64,000 nt of DNA, from positions 2,370,001 through 2,434,000 of the forward strand of contig NZ_JAHSTS010000001.1 of the NCBI RefSeq assembly GCF_019145435.1, read 5' to 3'. Origin of the DNA: Pseudomonas ekonensis (lineage in GTDB: Bacteria; Pseudomonadota; Gammaproteobacteria; Pseudomonadales; Pseudomonadaceae). This document shows, piece after piece, positions 1 through 8,678 of the stretch; within the stretch, counting starts at the first letter, position 1; each line of letters starts with the position of its first letter. Both the position numbers and the translations under genes were made by a program. The notes beneath the pieces are model-generated. The model was not told where the DNA came from. It did no database searches and was given only the letters and a program-made list of their open reading frames with translations.

Positions 1-790
1 GGGCGAGTTTCCACACCTGTCCCAGGTCCGCCACCAGCGCCGCCGGTTGCGCGGTGCCGGGCGCGAGGGTCTTGAGAAATCCGCCCCACACGTCGTCGAA
101 CAGTTGCGACGGTCCGCTGATGCCTTCGCGGGCGAAGCGGGCGGCGAGCAACCCACCTTCGGCGGCGCGTCCGCTGTGCAGCTTCTTGCTGTGCGAACCG
201 TCGTGAATGAAGGCCCAAAGACCGCCGCTGAAACTGCCGGCGATGCCCAGCGCCGATACGGTTTGCGTCACGTCCAGGCCGAGGATCCGCGCACTGGCCG
301 CCGCCGCGCCGAACACCCCGCAGGTGGCGGTCGAGTGCCAGCCGGCGCCGTTGTGGGCCGAGTAGCTGCCGCAGGCTTCCAGCACTCGCCGGCCGATTTC
401 GTAGCCGATCACCACGGCGGTGATGAATTCGCGACCGCACACCGGGCGCTCCGCCAACGCCAGCGCGGCCATCGCCGCCGGCAGCACCACGGCGCCGGAG
501 TGATCGCAGCCGCCGGTGTCGTCCAGCTCCAGCGCGTGGGCGGCGATGCCGTTGAGCAACGCGGCATGGCCGGCGCCGACCCGCCGTGAGGTGCCCCAGA
601 CCGGCACGGTTCCGGGTTCGCTGGCGAACAGGCGTTGCGCCTGAAGCGCCACGCGGCTGTCCGCCCCGGCCAGCGCCGCGCCGAAGGTGTCGAGGATGTG
701 CCGCTTGGCCTGGGCCACCAGCGCTTCGGGCAGTGCTTCAAACCGGGTTTCGACGCAGAACCGCGCCAACCGCTGCATCGATTCGGTCAT
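1..790 (-). CDS. MmgE/PrpD family protein (partial, runs off left edge)
   Basis: The reverse strand is open from an ATG at 790 to the window edge, giving about 263 N-terminal residues of a family that is normally about 450 long. The segments LDTFGAALAGA, NGIAAHALELDDT and HNGAGWHSTATCGVFGAAAA are typical of the MmgE/PrpD fold. That family holds 2-methylcitrate dehydratase, cis-aconitate decarboxylase and iminodisuccinate epimerase. The ATG overlaps the stop of the upstream gene (ATGA), so it is the last visible gene of the leftward operon. This is not a propionate operon: no prpB or prpC is nearby. With an ArgH-like lyase and an amino acid importer in the same operon, an epimerase acting on an amino-polycarboxylate is plausible, but this is inference. 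Confidence 0.88.
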   Translation of the reverse strand, partial: MTESMQRLARFCVETRFEALPEALVAQAKRHILDTFGAALAGADSRVALQAQRLFASEPGTVPVWGTSRRVGAGHAALLNGIAAHALELDDTGGCDHSGAVVLPAAMAALALAERPVCGREFITAVVIGYEIGRRVLEACGSYSAHNGAGWHSTATCGVFGAAAASARILGLDVTQTVSALGIAGSFSGGLWAFIHDGSHSKKLHSGRAAEGGLLAARFAREGISGPSQLFDDVWGGFLKTLAPGTAQPAALVADLGQVWKLA

Positions 791-1674
791 GTGAGGTTAT
801 CCCGATAATGCCGCTCATACACCGAGGCGGGATGGTCCGCGCCCACCGCTTCAGCCTTCTGCGCCCACCATTGGGTGATGTCGGCGCCGCTGGCGATCCA
901 CACGTCGCCGTGCCGGCGGATGCTTTCCAGCAGTTCGCGCAGCACGCCGATCCGGCCCGGTGTGGCGATGATTTCCGGGTGCAGGCGCAGCACGTAGCAC
1001 AGGCCGAACCGGTGGAAACCGGCGAAGTCCAGCAGCAGGTTGCCCAGCGTATGGCTGTAAGAGGCGATCCGCGACTGGGCCGGCGGCACGGCGGGGCTCA
1101 GGTTGAAGGCGAAGTAGGGTTCATCTTCCAGCTCGTAGTGCAGCGGCAGCTCGATCACGTCCGGTGCCGTCGGGTGGGCGAACGGCAGGTCGTCGCCGCG
1201 CCATGACGACGACCAGCGAATGCCTTCGTCGCGCAGCGCTTCGATCAATCCCGGTGCGCCGTTGCCGGCGGGGATGCGGAAACCGCGCGGGCGCTGGCCG
1301 GTCAACGCTTGCAGCGCCGCGCAACCCTTGGCCACGTCTGCGCGTTGCGCCGCCAGATCCAGGGTGTCGTAGTCCTGGTGGCGGTAGCCGGCGCAGGCGA
1401 TTTCGTGTCCGCCGGCCAGGATCGCGGCGATGTGTTGCGGGTTTTCCTCGGCGACGATGCCGGGGACGAACCAGGTGGCGGTCACCTCCTGTTCCTTGAA
1501 CAGCCGCAACAGCCGTTCGACGCCCCGTTGCGTGCCGTAGCGCCAGACCGACAAGGTCTTGTCGCGCCCGGCCACTTCGGGGGCCTGGGTGAGAATGCCG
1601 TGGATGTCGTTGTAGTCGACGGTCAGCGCCACGGCGCAGCGCTGGCCGTCGGGCCAGACGGTGGCGTCAGTCAT
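787..1674 (-). CDS. Polysaccharide deacetylase (NodB-fold) family hydrolase, cyclic imidase/allantoinase-like
   Basis: The product is 295 residues from the ATG at 1674; an in-frame start farther upstream would run deep into the preceding gene. The segments VALTVDYND near the N-terminus, GHEIACAGYRHQDYDTL (metal-site histidines) and FRIPAGN are NodB-fold motifs. The absence of a signal peptide and the length of just under 300 residues suit cytoplasmic members that hydrolyse cyclic amides, such as PuuE allantoinase and bacterial cyclic imidases, better than cell-wall deacetylases. It overlaps the preceding paralogue by 8 bases and the following MmgE/PrpD gene by 4, so the three are co-translated. 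The substrate is unknown. Confidence 0.85.
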   Translation of the reverse strand: MTDATVWPDGQRCAVALTVDYNDIHGILTQAPEVAGRDKTLSVWRYGTQRGVERLLRLFKEQEVTATWFVPGIVAEENPQHIAAILAGGHEIACAGYRHQDYDTLDLAAQRADVAKGCAALQALTGQRPRGFRIPAGNGAPGLIEALRDEGIRWSSSWRGDDLPFAHPTAPDVIELPLHYELEDEPYFAFNLSPAVPPAQSRIASYSHTLGNLLLDFAGFHRFGLCYVLRLHPEIIATPGRIGVLRELLESIRRHGDVWIASGADITQWWAQKAEAVGADHPASVYERHYRDNLT

Positions 1675-2515
1675 GGTGATGCTCCTTGAGCCACCAGCGG
1701 GCGACGTCGCGGCAGGTGGCGAACCACACGTCGTCACGCTCGCGCATGTGTTCGAAGAGTTGTTCCAGCAGCAGGATGCGCCCTGGCTTGCCGGTGATTT
1801 TCGGGTGGAACAGGGTGGTCAGGCACAGCCCTTCGTCCATCGCGCCGTCGTACTCGCGCCGCCAGTTGTCCAGGGTCAGGGCGTAGCTGGCGGTGCGGTC
1901 CAGGCCGGACGGGAAGTTCGGCGCGCGGGTGTAGGCCAGGGAGGCGTAGTCGTCCATTTCCCAGCGGCCGGGGATCTCCACCAGCGGCGTGGCGTGGCCG
2001 GGCACGTCGACCAGGTACGGGCGGTCGTCGCCGCGCATGCTGCTGGAATAGATGACGCCGTTGTCGGCGAGCATCTTCGGGGTCTCGGCGCGCCAGTCGC
2101 CGGACGGGGTGCGGAAACCCTCGGCACGGATGTGCAGGTGCCGCCAGAACACCTCGCGGGATTTCCGCATGACGGCCTGCTGCTCGTCGAGCGTCAGGGC
2201 GTAGAAGGATTCGTGCCTGTAGCCGTGGTAGGCCACTTCATGGCCGCGCTCGACGATGGCCTGGCATTGCCTTGGCCAGTTCTCCACGACCCAGGCCGGG
2301 ACGAAGAACGTGGTCGGCAGCGTGAACGCGTCGAGCAGGTCCAGCAGGCGCGGCAAGGCACGGTAAGGGCCGTAGCCGCCGAAACCGAAATACTCGGGCT
2401 TGCGCCAGATCGAGCCGTCGAGCATGGCGTCGCCGGTGGGGCCGTCGAGGTCGAAGGCCAGGGCCAGACAGGCTTTGTGCCCGTCGGGCCAGGTGGGGGG
2501 AAGCGGGGAGGACAT
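1667..2515 (-). CDS. Polysaccharide deacetylase (NodB-fold) family hydrolase, second paralogue
   Basis: The product is 282 residues starting at the ATG at 2515 (MSSPLPPTWPDGHKACL). A slightly longer start at 2533 is possible. LAFDLDGPTGDAML carries the N-terminal metal-site aspartates, GHEVAYHGYRHESFYAL the metal histidines and FRTPSGDW the arginine loop. There is no signal peptide, so it probably acts in the cytoplasm as an amidase or imidase. It is similar in layout to its neighbour downstream (787-1674), and the two look like an old tandem duplication. A REPIN lies just upstream and separates it from the ABC transporter genes, although all are on the same strand. Confidence 0.85.
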   Translation of the reverse strand: MSSPLPPTWPDGHKACLALAFDLDGPTGDAMLDGSIWRKPEYFGFGGYGPYRALPRLLDLLDAFTLPTTFFVPAWVVENWPRQCQAIVERGHEVAYHGYRHESFYALTLDEQQAVMRKSREVFWRHLHIRAEGFRTPSGDWRAETPKMLADNGVIYSSSMRGDDRPYLVDVPGHATPLVEIPGRWEMDDYASLAYTRAPNFPSGLDRTASYALTLDNWRREYDGAMDEGLCLTTLFHPKITGKPGRILLLEQLFEHMRERDDVWFATCRDVARWWLKEHHHD

Positions 2516-2611
2516 CACAGGCACTCCAACCATCAGTGGATAAACACAGGGCCTGGTGGGGGGCGGCCTTGCGGTGTGGCATTCGCCGACGATGTCGCCT
2601 GTCAGGCCGCT

Positions 2612-2703
2612 ATCGCCAGCAGGCTGGCTCCTACAGGAATTCCGGTCGCACACAGAACCCGGGCCCGACACATAACCCCTGTGGGAGCCAGCCTGCTGGC
2701 GAT
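2612..2703. repeat. REPIN (inverted pair of REP sequences)
   Basis: Two REP-like units face each other: ATCGCCAGCAGGCTGGCTCC at about 2612-2631 and its near-exact reverse complement ending at about 2703. A further degenerate REP-like half (CCCGCTCCCGCAGGCTCACT) lies at about 2740-2759 and runs into the end of the transporter gene. It sits between the substrate-binding protein gene and the hydrolase genes. The unit matches the GTGGGAGC...GCGAT family common in fluorescens-group pseudomonads. Confidence 0.85.
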
Positions 2704-2754
2704 GAGGCCGGTACATCCGACCCCGTCACCGCGATCAGGCCCGCTCCCGCAGGC

Positions 2755-3579
2755 TCACTTGCCGGCGTTGACGGTCACGTTCTTGATCGCGCCCAGCTCC
2801 AGGTCCCACTTCTTCAGGATCGCGCCGTAGCTGCCGTCATCCACCATGCTCTGCAGCGCGACCTTCACCGCCTCGCTCAGCTCAGGCTTCTTCTTGCTCA
2901 CGCCAAGGCCGGTGAACTGCACGGAGATCGGCTGGCCGACGGTCTTGTACATGTCCTTTTCCTGGGTCTTGAGGTACGACAGGGTTTCGCTGCCCTGCAT
3001 CGCCGCGTCGATCCGGCTCTGGCGCAGTTGGGCGCGGGCGTCGGCCGAGCCTTCGGTGCCGACCACGTTGATCGCGGGCTTGCCCGCGGCCTCGCAGTTG
3101 GCCTTGCTCCACGCGGCGATCTCCGCCGGGAAGGTGGTGCGGCGGCTGGTGCCGACTTTCTTGCCGCACAGGTCGGTGATCTCGTTGGTCGCGGCGTTCT
3201 TCTGCAAGGTGTAGAACTGCGGGCCGCTGGTGAAGTAGTCGACGAAGGTCACGCTGGCCTGGCGCTCGGCGGTGTCGGTCATGCCCGACAGCACCATGTC
3301 CACGCGGTCGGTGGTCAGGGCGTTGATCATCTGCTCGAAGCCGGTCTCCTGCCATTTGATCTTGACCCCCAGGCGCTCGGCCAGGGCGTTGCCCAGGTCA
3401 TAGTCCAGGCCGGTGAGCTGGTTGGTGGCCGGATCCTTGAAATCCATCGGCGGGTAGTTGGGCATGATCGCCACGACGATCTCGCCCTTGGCCTTGATGC
3501 TGGCCGGCAAGTCGGCGGCGGTGGCGAAACCGCAGGACATGAACGATGCGAGTACTGCTGGAATGACGAAGTTCTTCAT
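2755..3579 (-). CDS. Polar amino acid ABC transporter, periplasmic substrate-binding protein
   Basis: The product is 274 residues with an N-terminal signal peptide of about 22 residues ending at AATA/AD. The mature start (IKAKGEIVVAIMPNYPPMDF) and the segment LTGLDYDLGNALAERLG are typical of family 3 solute-binding proteins for polar amino acids. It should capture its ligand in the periplasm and deliver it to the permease encoded at 4404-5282. The gene lies 39 bases downstream of the ATPase gene in the same leftward operon. Given the ArgH-like lyase upstream and the MmgE/PrpD protein downstream, the ligand is likely to be the compound the operon degrades, not a common amino acid. Confidence 0.93.
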   Translation of the reverse strand: MKNFVIPAVLASFMSCGFATAADLPASIKAKGEIVVAIMPNYPPMDFKDPATNQLTGLDYDLGNALAERLGVKIKWQETGFEQMINALTTDRVDMVLSGMTDTAERQASVTFVDYFTSGPQFYTLQKNAATNEITDLCGKKVGTSRRTTFPAEIAAWSKANCEAAGKPAINVVGTEGSADARAQLRQSRIDAAMQGSETLSYLKTQEKDMYKTVGQPISVQFTGLGVSKKKPELSEAVKVALQSMVDDGSYGAILKKWDLELGAIKNVTVNAGK

Positions 3580-3618
3580 GGACGTTCTCTTATGAGTGTT
3601 GTGAAGGCCAAGGGGGCC

Positions 3619-4383
3619 TTAGGTTCGAACGGCAGAAATGAAGCTTTGGGTGCGCGGGTTTTGCGGGCTTATTAGTATTTCTTCGGGGCTTCCAGCCTCC
3701 ACGATCTGGCCGCCGTCCATGAACACCATGCGGTTGGAAACCTCCCGGGCGAAGCCCAGTTCATGGGTGACGACGATCATGGTCATGCCGGTCTGCGCCA
3801 GATCGCGCATCACCGACAGCACCTCACCGACCAGTTCCGGGTCGAGCGCCGAAGTGGGTTCATCGAACAGCATCAGCTTGGGCCGCATGGCCAGGGCGCG
3901 GGCGATCGCCACCCGTTGCTGCTGGCCGCCCGACAGTTCGATCGGGTAGCTGTTGCGCTTGTCGGCCAGGCCGACCCGGGCCAGCAGTTCCAGGGCCTCT
4001 TCGTGGGCTTCCTTGGGCGAACGCTTGAGCACCTGGCAGGGGCCTTCGATGATGTTTTGCAGCACAGTCATGTGCGGAAACAGGTTGAAGCGCTGGAACA
4101 CCATGCCGGTGGCCAGGCGCTGGCGGGCGATCTGGGTCTCGGTCAGTTCGTGCAGCTTGTGCCCGACGACGCGGTAGCCCACCAGCTCGCCGTCGACCCA
4201 CAGGCCGCCCTTGTCGATCTTCTCCAGCTGGTTGACGCAGCGCAGCAGGGTGCTCTTGCCCGAGCCCGACGGGCCGATGATGCACAGCACTTCGCCTTGC
4301 TCGACCTCGATGTCGATGTCCTTGAGGGCGTGGTACTGGTCGTAATACTTGTTCAGGGCCACGGCCTTGACGATGCTTCTCAT
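3619..4383 (-). CDS. Polar amino acid ABC transporter, ATP-binding protein
   Basis: The product is 254 residues from the ATG at 4383. The Walker [10 protein letters not shown] lies near residues 38-46, followed by a Q-loop, the signature LSGGQQQR, the Walker [15 protein letters not shown] and the switch VTHELGFA. This is the GlnQ/HisP type of ATPase that powers amino acid import. It sits 20 bases downstream of the permease gene and 39 upstream of the binding-protein gene. A longer open frame extends upstream into the permease gene but has no support beyond being a shadow. Confidence 0.95.
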   Translation of the reverse strand: MRSIVKAVALNKYYDQYHALKDIDIEVEQGEVLCIIGPSGSGKSTLLRCVNQLEKIDKGGLWVDGELVGYRVVGHKLHELTETQIARQRLATGMVFQRFNLFPHMTVLQNIIEGPCQVLKRSPKEAHEEALELLARVGLADKRNSYPIELSGGQQQRVAIARALAMRPKLMLFDEPTSALDPELVGEVLSVMRDLAQTGMTMIVVTHELGFAREVSNRMVFMDGGQIVEAGSPEEILISPQNPRTQSFISAVRT

Positions 4384-4403
4384 GTTCGATTCTCCTGCGC
4401 GGC

Positions 4404-5282
4404 TTACGAGCGCTTGCCGGCGCCGCGAGCGAAACGGCGCTCCAGGCGGCTTTGACCAAAGGACAGCACCGTGACGGTGGCCAGGTACCAGATGCCGGCG
4501 ACGATCAGCAGCTCCATCACCCGGGCGTTGGCGTAGTAGATGTTCTGGGCGTTGTAGAGCAGTTCCGAGTACTGGATGACGCTGGCCAGCGAGGTCATCT
4601 TGACCATGCCGATAAACTCGTTGCCCACCGGCGGAATGATGATGCGCATGGCCTGCGGCAGGATGATCCGGCGCAGCGCCTGCAAGCGCGGCATGCCGAT
4701 CGACTTGGCCGCCTCGTACTGTCCGGTGTCCACCGACAGCAGGCCGGCGCGCACCACTTCGGCGGTGTAGGCGCCCTGGTTGATGCTCAGGCCGAGCAGG
4801 GCGGCCACGAACGGCGTCATCAGGCTCACGGTGTCGAGCTCGAACAGGCCGGGGATGCCGACCGTGGGGAAAATCAGCGCCAGGTTGAACCACAGCAGCA
4901 GCTGCAGGATCAGCGGCGTGCCCCGGAACAGCCAGGTGTAGGTCAGCGCCACGTAGCGCAGGATCGGGTTGGCCGACATGCGCATGATCGCCGTGATCAC
5001 CCCGAACACGATGCCCAGGGCCATGGCCAGCACGGCCATGACGATGGTGTTGAACAGGCCCCACATGATCGCTTCGGAGGTGAGGAACTGGCCGATGTAC
5101 GACCATTCGATCTTGCCTTCGGCGAAAGCCCGCACCAGGCCGATGAGGGCGATGACAATCACGGTGGCGAAGAAGATCCGCCCGTAGTAGCGCCGCGGCA
5201 CATGCTGGTACTGGGTGATGTCGAACTGGTTCTCCGCCAGTTTGCGCTCCGCCTGGAGTCGTTCTGCCTGAGTCTGGCTCAT
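4404..5282 (-). CDS. Polar amino acid ABC transporter, permease
   Basis: The product is 292 residues, with a hydrophilic N-terminal stretch of about 30 residues followed by several membrane segments. The motif near residues 185-205 ([19 protein letters not shown], then EAAKSIGM) is the EAA loop that contacts the ATPase. It belongs to the HisM/GlnP family. Only one permease gene is present, so the transporter probably uses a homodimer. It is the first transporter gene after the lyase, separated from it by a REPIN. Confidence 0.94.
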   Translation of the reverse strand: MSQTQAERLQAERKLAENQFDITQYQHVPRRYYGRIFFATVIVIALIGLVRAFAEGKIEWSYIGQFLTSEAIMWGLFNTIVMAVLAMALGIVFGVITAIMRMSANPILRYVALTYTWLFRGTPLILQLLLWFNLALIFPTVGIPGLFELDTVSLMTPFVAALLGLSINQGAYTAEVVRAGLLSVDTGQYEAAKSIGMPRLQALRRIILPQAMRIIIPPVGNEFIGMVKMTSLASVIQYSELLYNAQNIYYANARVMELLIVAGIWYLATVTVLSFGQSRLERRFARGAGKRS

Positions 5283-5324
5283 GGTGTTTCTCCGAACTGT
5301 ACTTTCAAATCCAACGACAGCCCT

Positions 5325-5413
5325 TGTGGGAGCTGGCTTGCCAGCGATTGCGGCGGGTCTCCGGCATCGATGTCGACGGTCTGGACGCCATCGCCGGCAA
5401 GCCGGCTCCCACA
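5325..5413. repeat. REPIN (inverted pair of REP sequences)
   Basis: TGTGGGAGCTGGCTTGCCAG begins at 5325 and its imperfect reverse complement ATCGCCGGCAAGCCGGCTCC begins at 5390 and runs to CCACA. The pair fills most of the gap between the lyase gene and the permease gene. It could form a hairpin in the operon mRNA and lower expression of downstream genes, but that is inference. Confidence 0.88.
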
Positions 5414-5430
5414 GGGATCGCGGTCGTGTC

Positions 5431-6858
5431 TTAGAGGCGCAAGCCCCGGTAGTCTTCGGTCCACGCCTGCTGGGCCGCGAGGGCGGTCTTGAGCCGGCCG
5501 ATCTGCTCGCGCACCTGCTGCGGCGCGGTGCCGCCCCAGCCGCTGCGGGCGGCGATGGCGGCTTCCAGGGTCAGGCTGTCGCGCACGTCGGCGGTCAGGC
5601 GCGGGTCGATTTCCGCCAGCAGGGCCGGCGAGGCCTCCCACAGCTCGATGCCGTGCTTCTCGCAGGCCTGCACCAGGGCGCCGGTGATCTCGTGGGCTTC
5701 CTTGAACGGCACGCCGCGCACCGCCAGCCAGTCGGCGACTTCGGTGGCGAGGGTGAAGCCCATCGGCGCCTGGCGCCGCAGTTCCTCGACGTTGACGGTC
5801 ATGGTCGCAACCATCCCGGCCATGGCCGGCAGCACCAGCAGCAGGGTGTCGACGCTGTCGAGCACGCCGTTCTTGTCCTCGCTCAGGTCGCGGTTGTATG
5901 ACAGCGGCAGGGACTTGAGGGTGGACAGCAGGCCGGTCAGGTTGCCGATCAGGCGCCCGGCCTTGCCCCGCGCCAGTTCGGCGATGTCCGGGTTTTTCTT
6001 CTGCGGCATGATCGAGCTGCCGGTGGCGTAGGCATCGTCCAGGTCGACCCAGCGGAACTGGCGCGACGACCACAGGCAGAACTCTTCGGCCAGGCGCGAG
6101 ATGTTGATCCCCAGCATGCTGGCGATGAACAGGAATTCGGCGACGTGGTCACGGCTGGCCACGGCGTCGATGGAGTTTTCGCAGACGCCGGCGTAGCCCA
6201 TTTCCTTGGCCGAATGCTGCGGCTGTCGGGCGATGGCGGAGCCGGCCATGGCCGCGGCGCCCAGGGGCGACAGCGACGTGCGCGCATCCCAGTCCGCCAG
6301 CCGCTGCACATCGCGCAGCATCGCCTGGGCGTGGGCCAGCAGGTGATGGGCGAACACGATCGGCTGGGCCTGCTGCAGGTGGGTGAAACCGGGACAGATG
6401 CTTTCCACGTGTTGCTCGGCCTGATCCACCAGGGCCTGTTGCAGGGCCAGGACTTCCACGGCCAGGGTGCGCACGTGGTCACGCAGGAACAGGCGCAGGT
6501 CGTTGGCGGTCTGGTCGTTGCGCGAGCGCCCGGCGCGCAGCTTGCCGCCGAGCGCGCCGAGGCGTTCGGTCAGCAGGCGCTCGATGAAGGTGTGGACGTC
6601 TTCGTCGTCCAGGGTCGGGGCGATGCGCCCGGCGGCGAAATCGGCACCGATGCCGTCCAGGGCCTCGATCATCGTGCGGGTTTCCTGCCCGTCGAGCAGG
6701 CCGGCCCGCTGCAGTTCGCCGGCATGGGCCTTGGAGCCCGCCAGGTCGTACGGGGTGAGGCGGAAATAGCGCTCGGGGCAACGGGACAGGGCCGCCAGGG
6801 CAGCGGACGGGCCGCTTTTGAAACGGGCGCCCCAGAGACGGTCGGTGGTGTGAGACAT
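5431..6858 (-). CDS. Argininosuccinate lyase-like enzyme (fumarase/aspartase superfamily)
   Basis: The product is 475 residues from the ATG at 6858. The superfamily signature GSSIMPQKKNPDIAELARG near residues 285-303 holds the catalytic serine loop, and GFTHLQQAQP supplies the threonine-histidine pair. It aligns along its length with ArgH, which cleaves argininosuccinate to arginine and fumarate. Here it opens a transport/catabolic operon under a LysR regulator instead of sitting with arginine genes. I therefore suspect a C-N lyase of the ethylenediamine-disuccinate or iminodisuccinate lyase kind that releases fumarate. Pseudomonas normally carries its biosynthetic argH elsewhere. The family call is firm and the substrate is open. 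Confidence 0.9.
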   Translation of the reverse strand: MSHTTDRLWGARFKSGPSAALAALSRCPERYFRLTPYDLAGSKAHAGELQRAGLLDGQETRTMIEALDGIGADFAAGRIAPTLDDEDVHTFIERLLTERLGALGGKLRAGRSRNDQTANDLRLFLRDHVRTLAVEVLALQQALVDQAEQHVESICPGFTHLQQAQPIVFAHHLLAHAQAMLRDVQRLADWDARTSLSPLGAAAMAGSAIARQPQHSAKEMGYAGVCENSIDAVASRDHVAEFLFIASMLGINISRLAEEFCLWSSRQFRWVDLDDAYATGSSIMPQKKNPDIAELARGKAGRLIGNLTGLLSTLKSLPLSYNRDLSEDKNGVLDSVDTLLLVLPAMAGMVATMTVNVEELRRQAPMGFTLATEVADWLAVRGVPFKEAHEITGALVQACEKHGIELWEASPALLAEIDPRLTADVRDSLTLEAAIAARSGWGGTAPQQVREQIGRLKTALAAQQAWTEDYRGLRL

Positions 6859-6993
6859 GTGTTGTTTTCCTCGTCGGTAACGCGAACTGAAATCGGTGTG
6901 CACGGCCTGCCGCTCACGCTGAAAAAACAGCGGACGGAGTCAGGCCGAAGCAGTCTTCAAGAGGGCAGTTGCAATGTCGCGAGAGCTGATCGA

Positions 6994-7034
6994 AGTGCCA
7001 GCTTTTAATGTTTTGCGATCAGTGAGTTGGCACT
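6994..7034. promoter_or_regulatory. Inverted repeat in the LysR/lyase divergent promoter region
   Basis: AGTGCCAGCT at 6994-7003 and AGTTGGCACT at 7025-7034 form a 10-base inverted repeat with one mismatch, separated by 21 bases. It lies in the 297-base gap between the divergent lyase and LysR genes, where a LysR protein would bind. It is a candidate operator on position and symmetry only. Confidence 0.4.
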
Positions 7035-7155
7035 GATGTTCGGAATTTTTTGGCGGTTGCCAAGCCTTGTTTTCTGTGTTCATTATTATTGGTCGGCGAT
7101 GTTTTTGTTGTTGGACACAGATTGTTGAACATTGCGCCAGAGGTAAATCAGCATT

Positions 7156-8121
7156 ATGGAAACCCCACTTTCCAATTCCGGAAACCCGCCGGTGAAGACC
7201 GCCCACCGGGCGCCGCTGGCCCTCAGCGGACTGGACTTCAAACTGCTCAAGGTGTTCAAGGCCGTGGTCGAGGCCGGCGGCTTCAGTGCCGCCCAGAACG
7301 AGCTGAACGTGGGCCTTGCGGCCATCAGCAAGCAGATCTCCGACCTTGAGATCCGCATCGGCATGCGCCTGTGCACCCGCGGTCGCGAGGGGTTCCATCT
7401 GACCGAGGAAGGGCGTTTGGTGTATCAGGCGTCGATTGACCTGTTTGCCTCGGTCGACAACTTTCGGGATCGGCTTAGTTCAGCGCAGAACGAACTGATC
7501 GGCGATCTGGGTATTGGGGTCATCGACAATACGATCAGCGACGTTAATTCGCCGTTAGTTGCAGCGCTTAAACGCATGAATGAAGAATCGCCGAAAGTAA
7601 GGTTTCAACTTCAGGCGACTCAGCTGGATGAAGTTGAAAGAGGTGTGGTGGAAGGACGCTTAGTTGCCGGAATCGTGCCGGTTTATCAACGGCGGGAAGA
7701 GTTTGATTATTACCCGTTGTATGAGGAACGCTCGGAAGCCTATTGCGCGGTCGGCCACCCGCTGTTCGACATGCCGGAGGCGCAGATGGGCAGCGACGTG
7801 CTGCTGGACCATGCCTGCATCAACCACCGCTACGCGATCCATCGGGACAAGCTCAACCATGCGCGCTACGACAGTTTTTCCGCGTCGGCGACCCAGGTCG
7901 AGGCCGTGGCGCTGCTGATCAAGACCGGGCGTTTCGTGGGTTTCCTGCCCCAGCACTACGCCGCCACGTGGGTGGCGGCCGGGCAGTTCCGGGCGGTGCG
8001 CCCGCAGGTGATCAACATCGTCACGCCGTTCAGCCTGATCCTGCGCCACAACACCGTGCGCAGTCCGTTGGTGAAGGCGTTCGCCCACGCGTTGGGCGTC
8101 GATCTGAAGGCGACGGCCTGA
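7156..8121 (+). CDS. LysR-family transcriptional regulator
   Basis: The product is 321 residues with a winged helix-turn-helix at about residues 24-85 (LKVFKAVVEAGGFSAAQNEL, then AISKQISDLEIRIGMRLC) and a C-terminal periplasmic-binding-type effector domain. The ATG at 7156 is preceded by AGAGGTAAATCAGCATT, a fair ribosome binding site. It is transcribed away from the lyase/transporter operon, the usual arrangement for a LysR protein that controls its neighbour in response to a pathway compound. It ends 2 bases before the convergent GNAT gene. Confidence 0.93.
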   Translation: METPLSNSGNPPVKTAHRAPLALSGLDFKLLKVFKAVVEAGGFSAAQNELNVGLAAISKQISDLEIRIGMRLCTRGREGFHLTEEGRLVYQASIDLFASVDNFRDRLSSAQNELIGDLGIGVIDNTISDVNSPLVAALKRMNEESPKVRFQLQATQLDEVERGVVEGRLVAGIVPVYQRREEFDYYPLYEERSEAYCAVGHPLFDMPEAQMGSDVLLDHACINHRYAIHRDKLNHARYDSFSASATQVEAVALLIKTGRFVGFLPQHYAATWVAAGQFRAVRPQVINIVTPFSLILRHNTVRSPLVKAFAHALGVDLKATA

Positions 8122-8123
8122 TG

Positions 8124-8642
8124 TCAGCCCAGTGTCAGCGCCATTGCGCAACGGCGCTCGCCGGGCAATCCGTGGGCGATTTCGTTGTTCAGAACTTCGC
8201 TCAGGCGCGGACCGGTTTGTTCCGGGCTCAATAACTCGAACCCCATCCGTTGATAGAACGGCGCATTCCACGGCACATCGCGAAAGGTGGTCAGTGTCAC
8301 CGCAACAAGTTGCTCGTGGCGTGCCTGTTCTACGGCCGCCGACAATAACTTGCGGCCGATGCCCAGACCCTGGAAGTCCTGCCCCACGGACAACTCTTCG
8401 ATATGCAATTGACGGTCGGTTTCCACCGCCCGCAAGAAGCCTGAAAGTTGTCCGTCAAAGCGTTGCGCGACCCACACCCGTGCCGTCCGGATGGCCTGCC
8501 GATGCTGTTCGGCGTCGGGCACCGGGGCATCGGCCAGCCAGGCGAGGGAAGGGTCGAGGCGGAACAGCCGCGCCGCCGACCGCTCGAGGGCGGGCAGGGC
8601 GCAGGCGTCTGATTCACGGGCCGGACGCACGCTGAATGTCAT
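8124..8642 (-). CDS. GNAT family N-acetyltransferase
   Basis: The product is 172 residues. The acetyl-CoA binding motif lies in the segment EELSVGQDFQGLGIGRKLL (Q-x-x-G-x-G type) near residues 83-101, followed by VTLTTFRDVPWNAPFYQRMGF, which is the usual beta4-to-alpha4 part of the fold. It transfers an acetyl group to an unidentified amine. It begins 36 bases after the extra GT39 gene at the end of the arn operon and on the same strand, so it could be co-transcribed, but nothing ties it to lipid A. Confidence 0.85.
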   Translation of the reverse strand: MTFSVRPARESDACALPALERSAARLFRLDPSLAWLADAPVPDAEQHRQAIRTARVWVAQRFDGQLSGFLRAVETDRQLHIEELSVGQDFQGLGIGRKLLSAAVEQARHEQLVAVTLTTFRDVPWNAPFYQRMGFELLSPEQTGPRLSEVLNNEIAHGLPGERRCAMALTLG

Positions 8643-8678
8643 GGAAGAAACCGCTCCAGTGGCAGGAATACCCGCAGG

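Noticed and set aside
5431..6858. Assigning the lyase as the biosynthetic argH
   Set aside because: Its operon (LysR, amino acid importer, amidases, MmgE/PrpD) is catabolic and contains no arginine gene.
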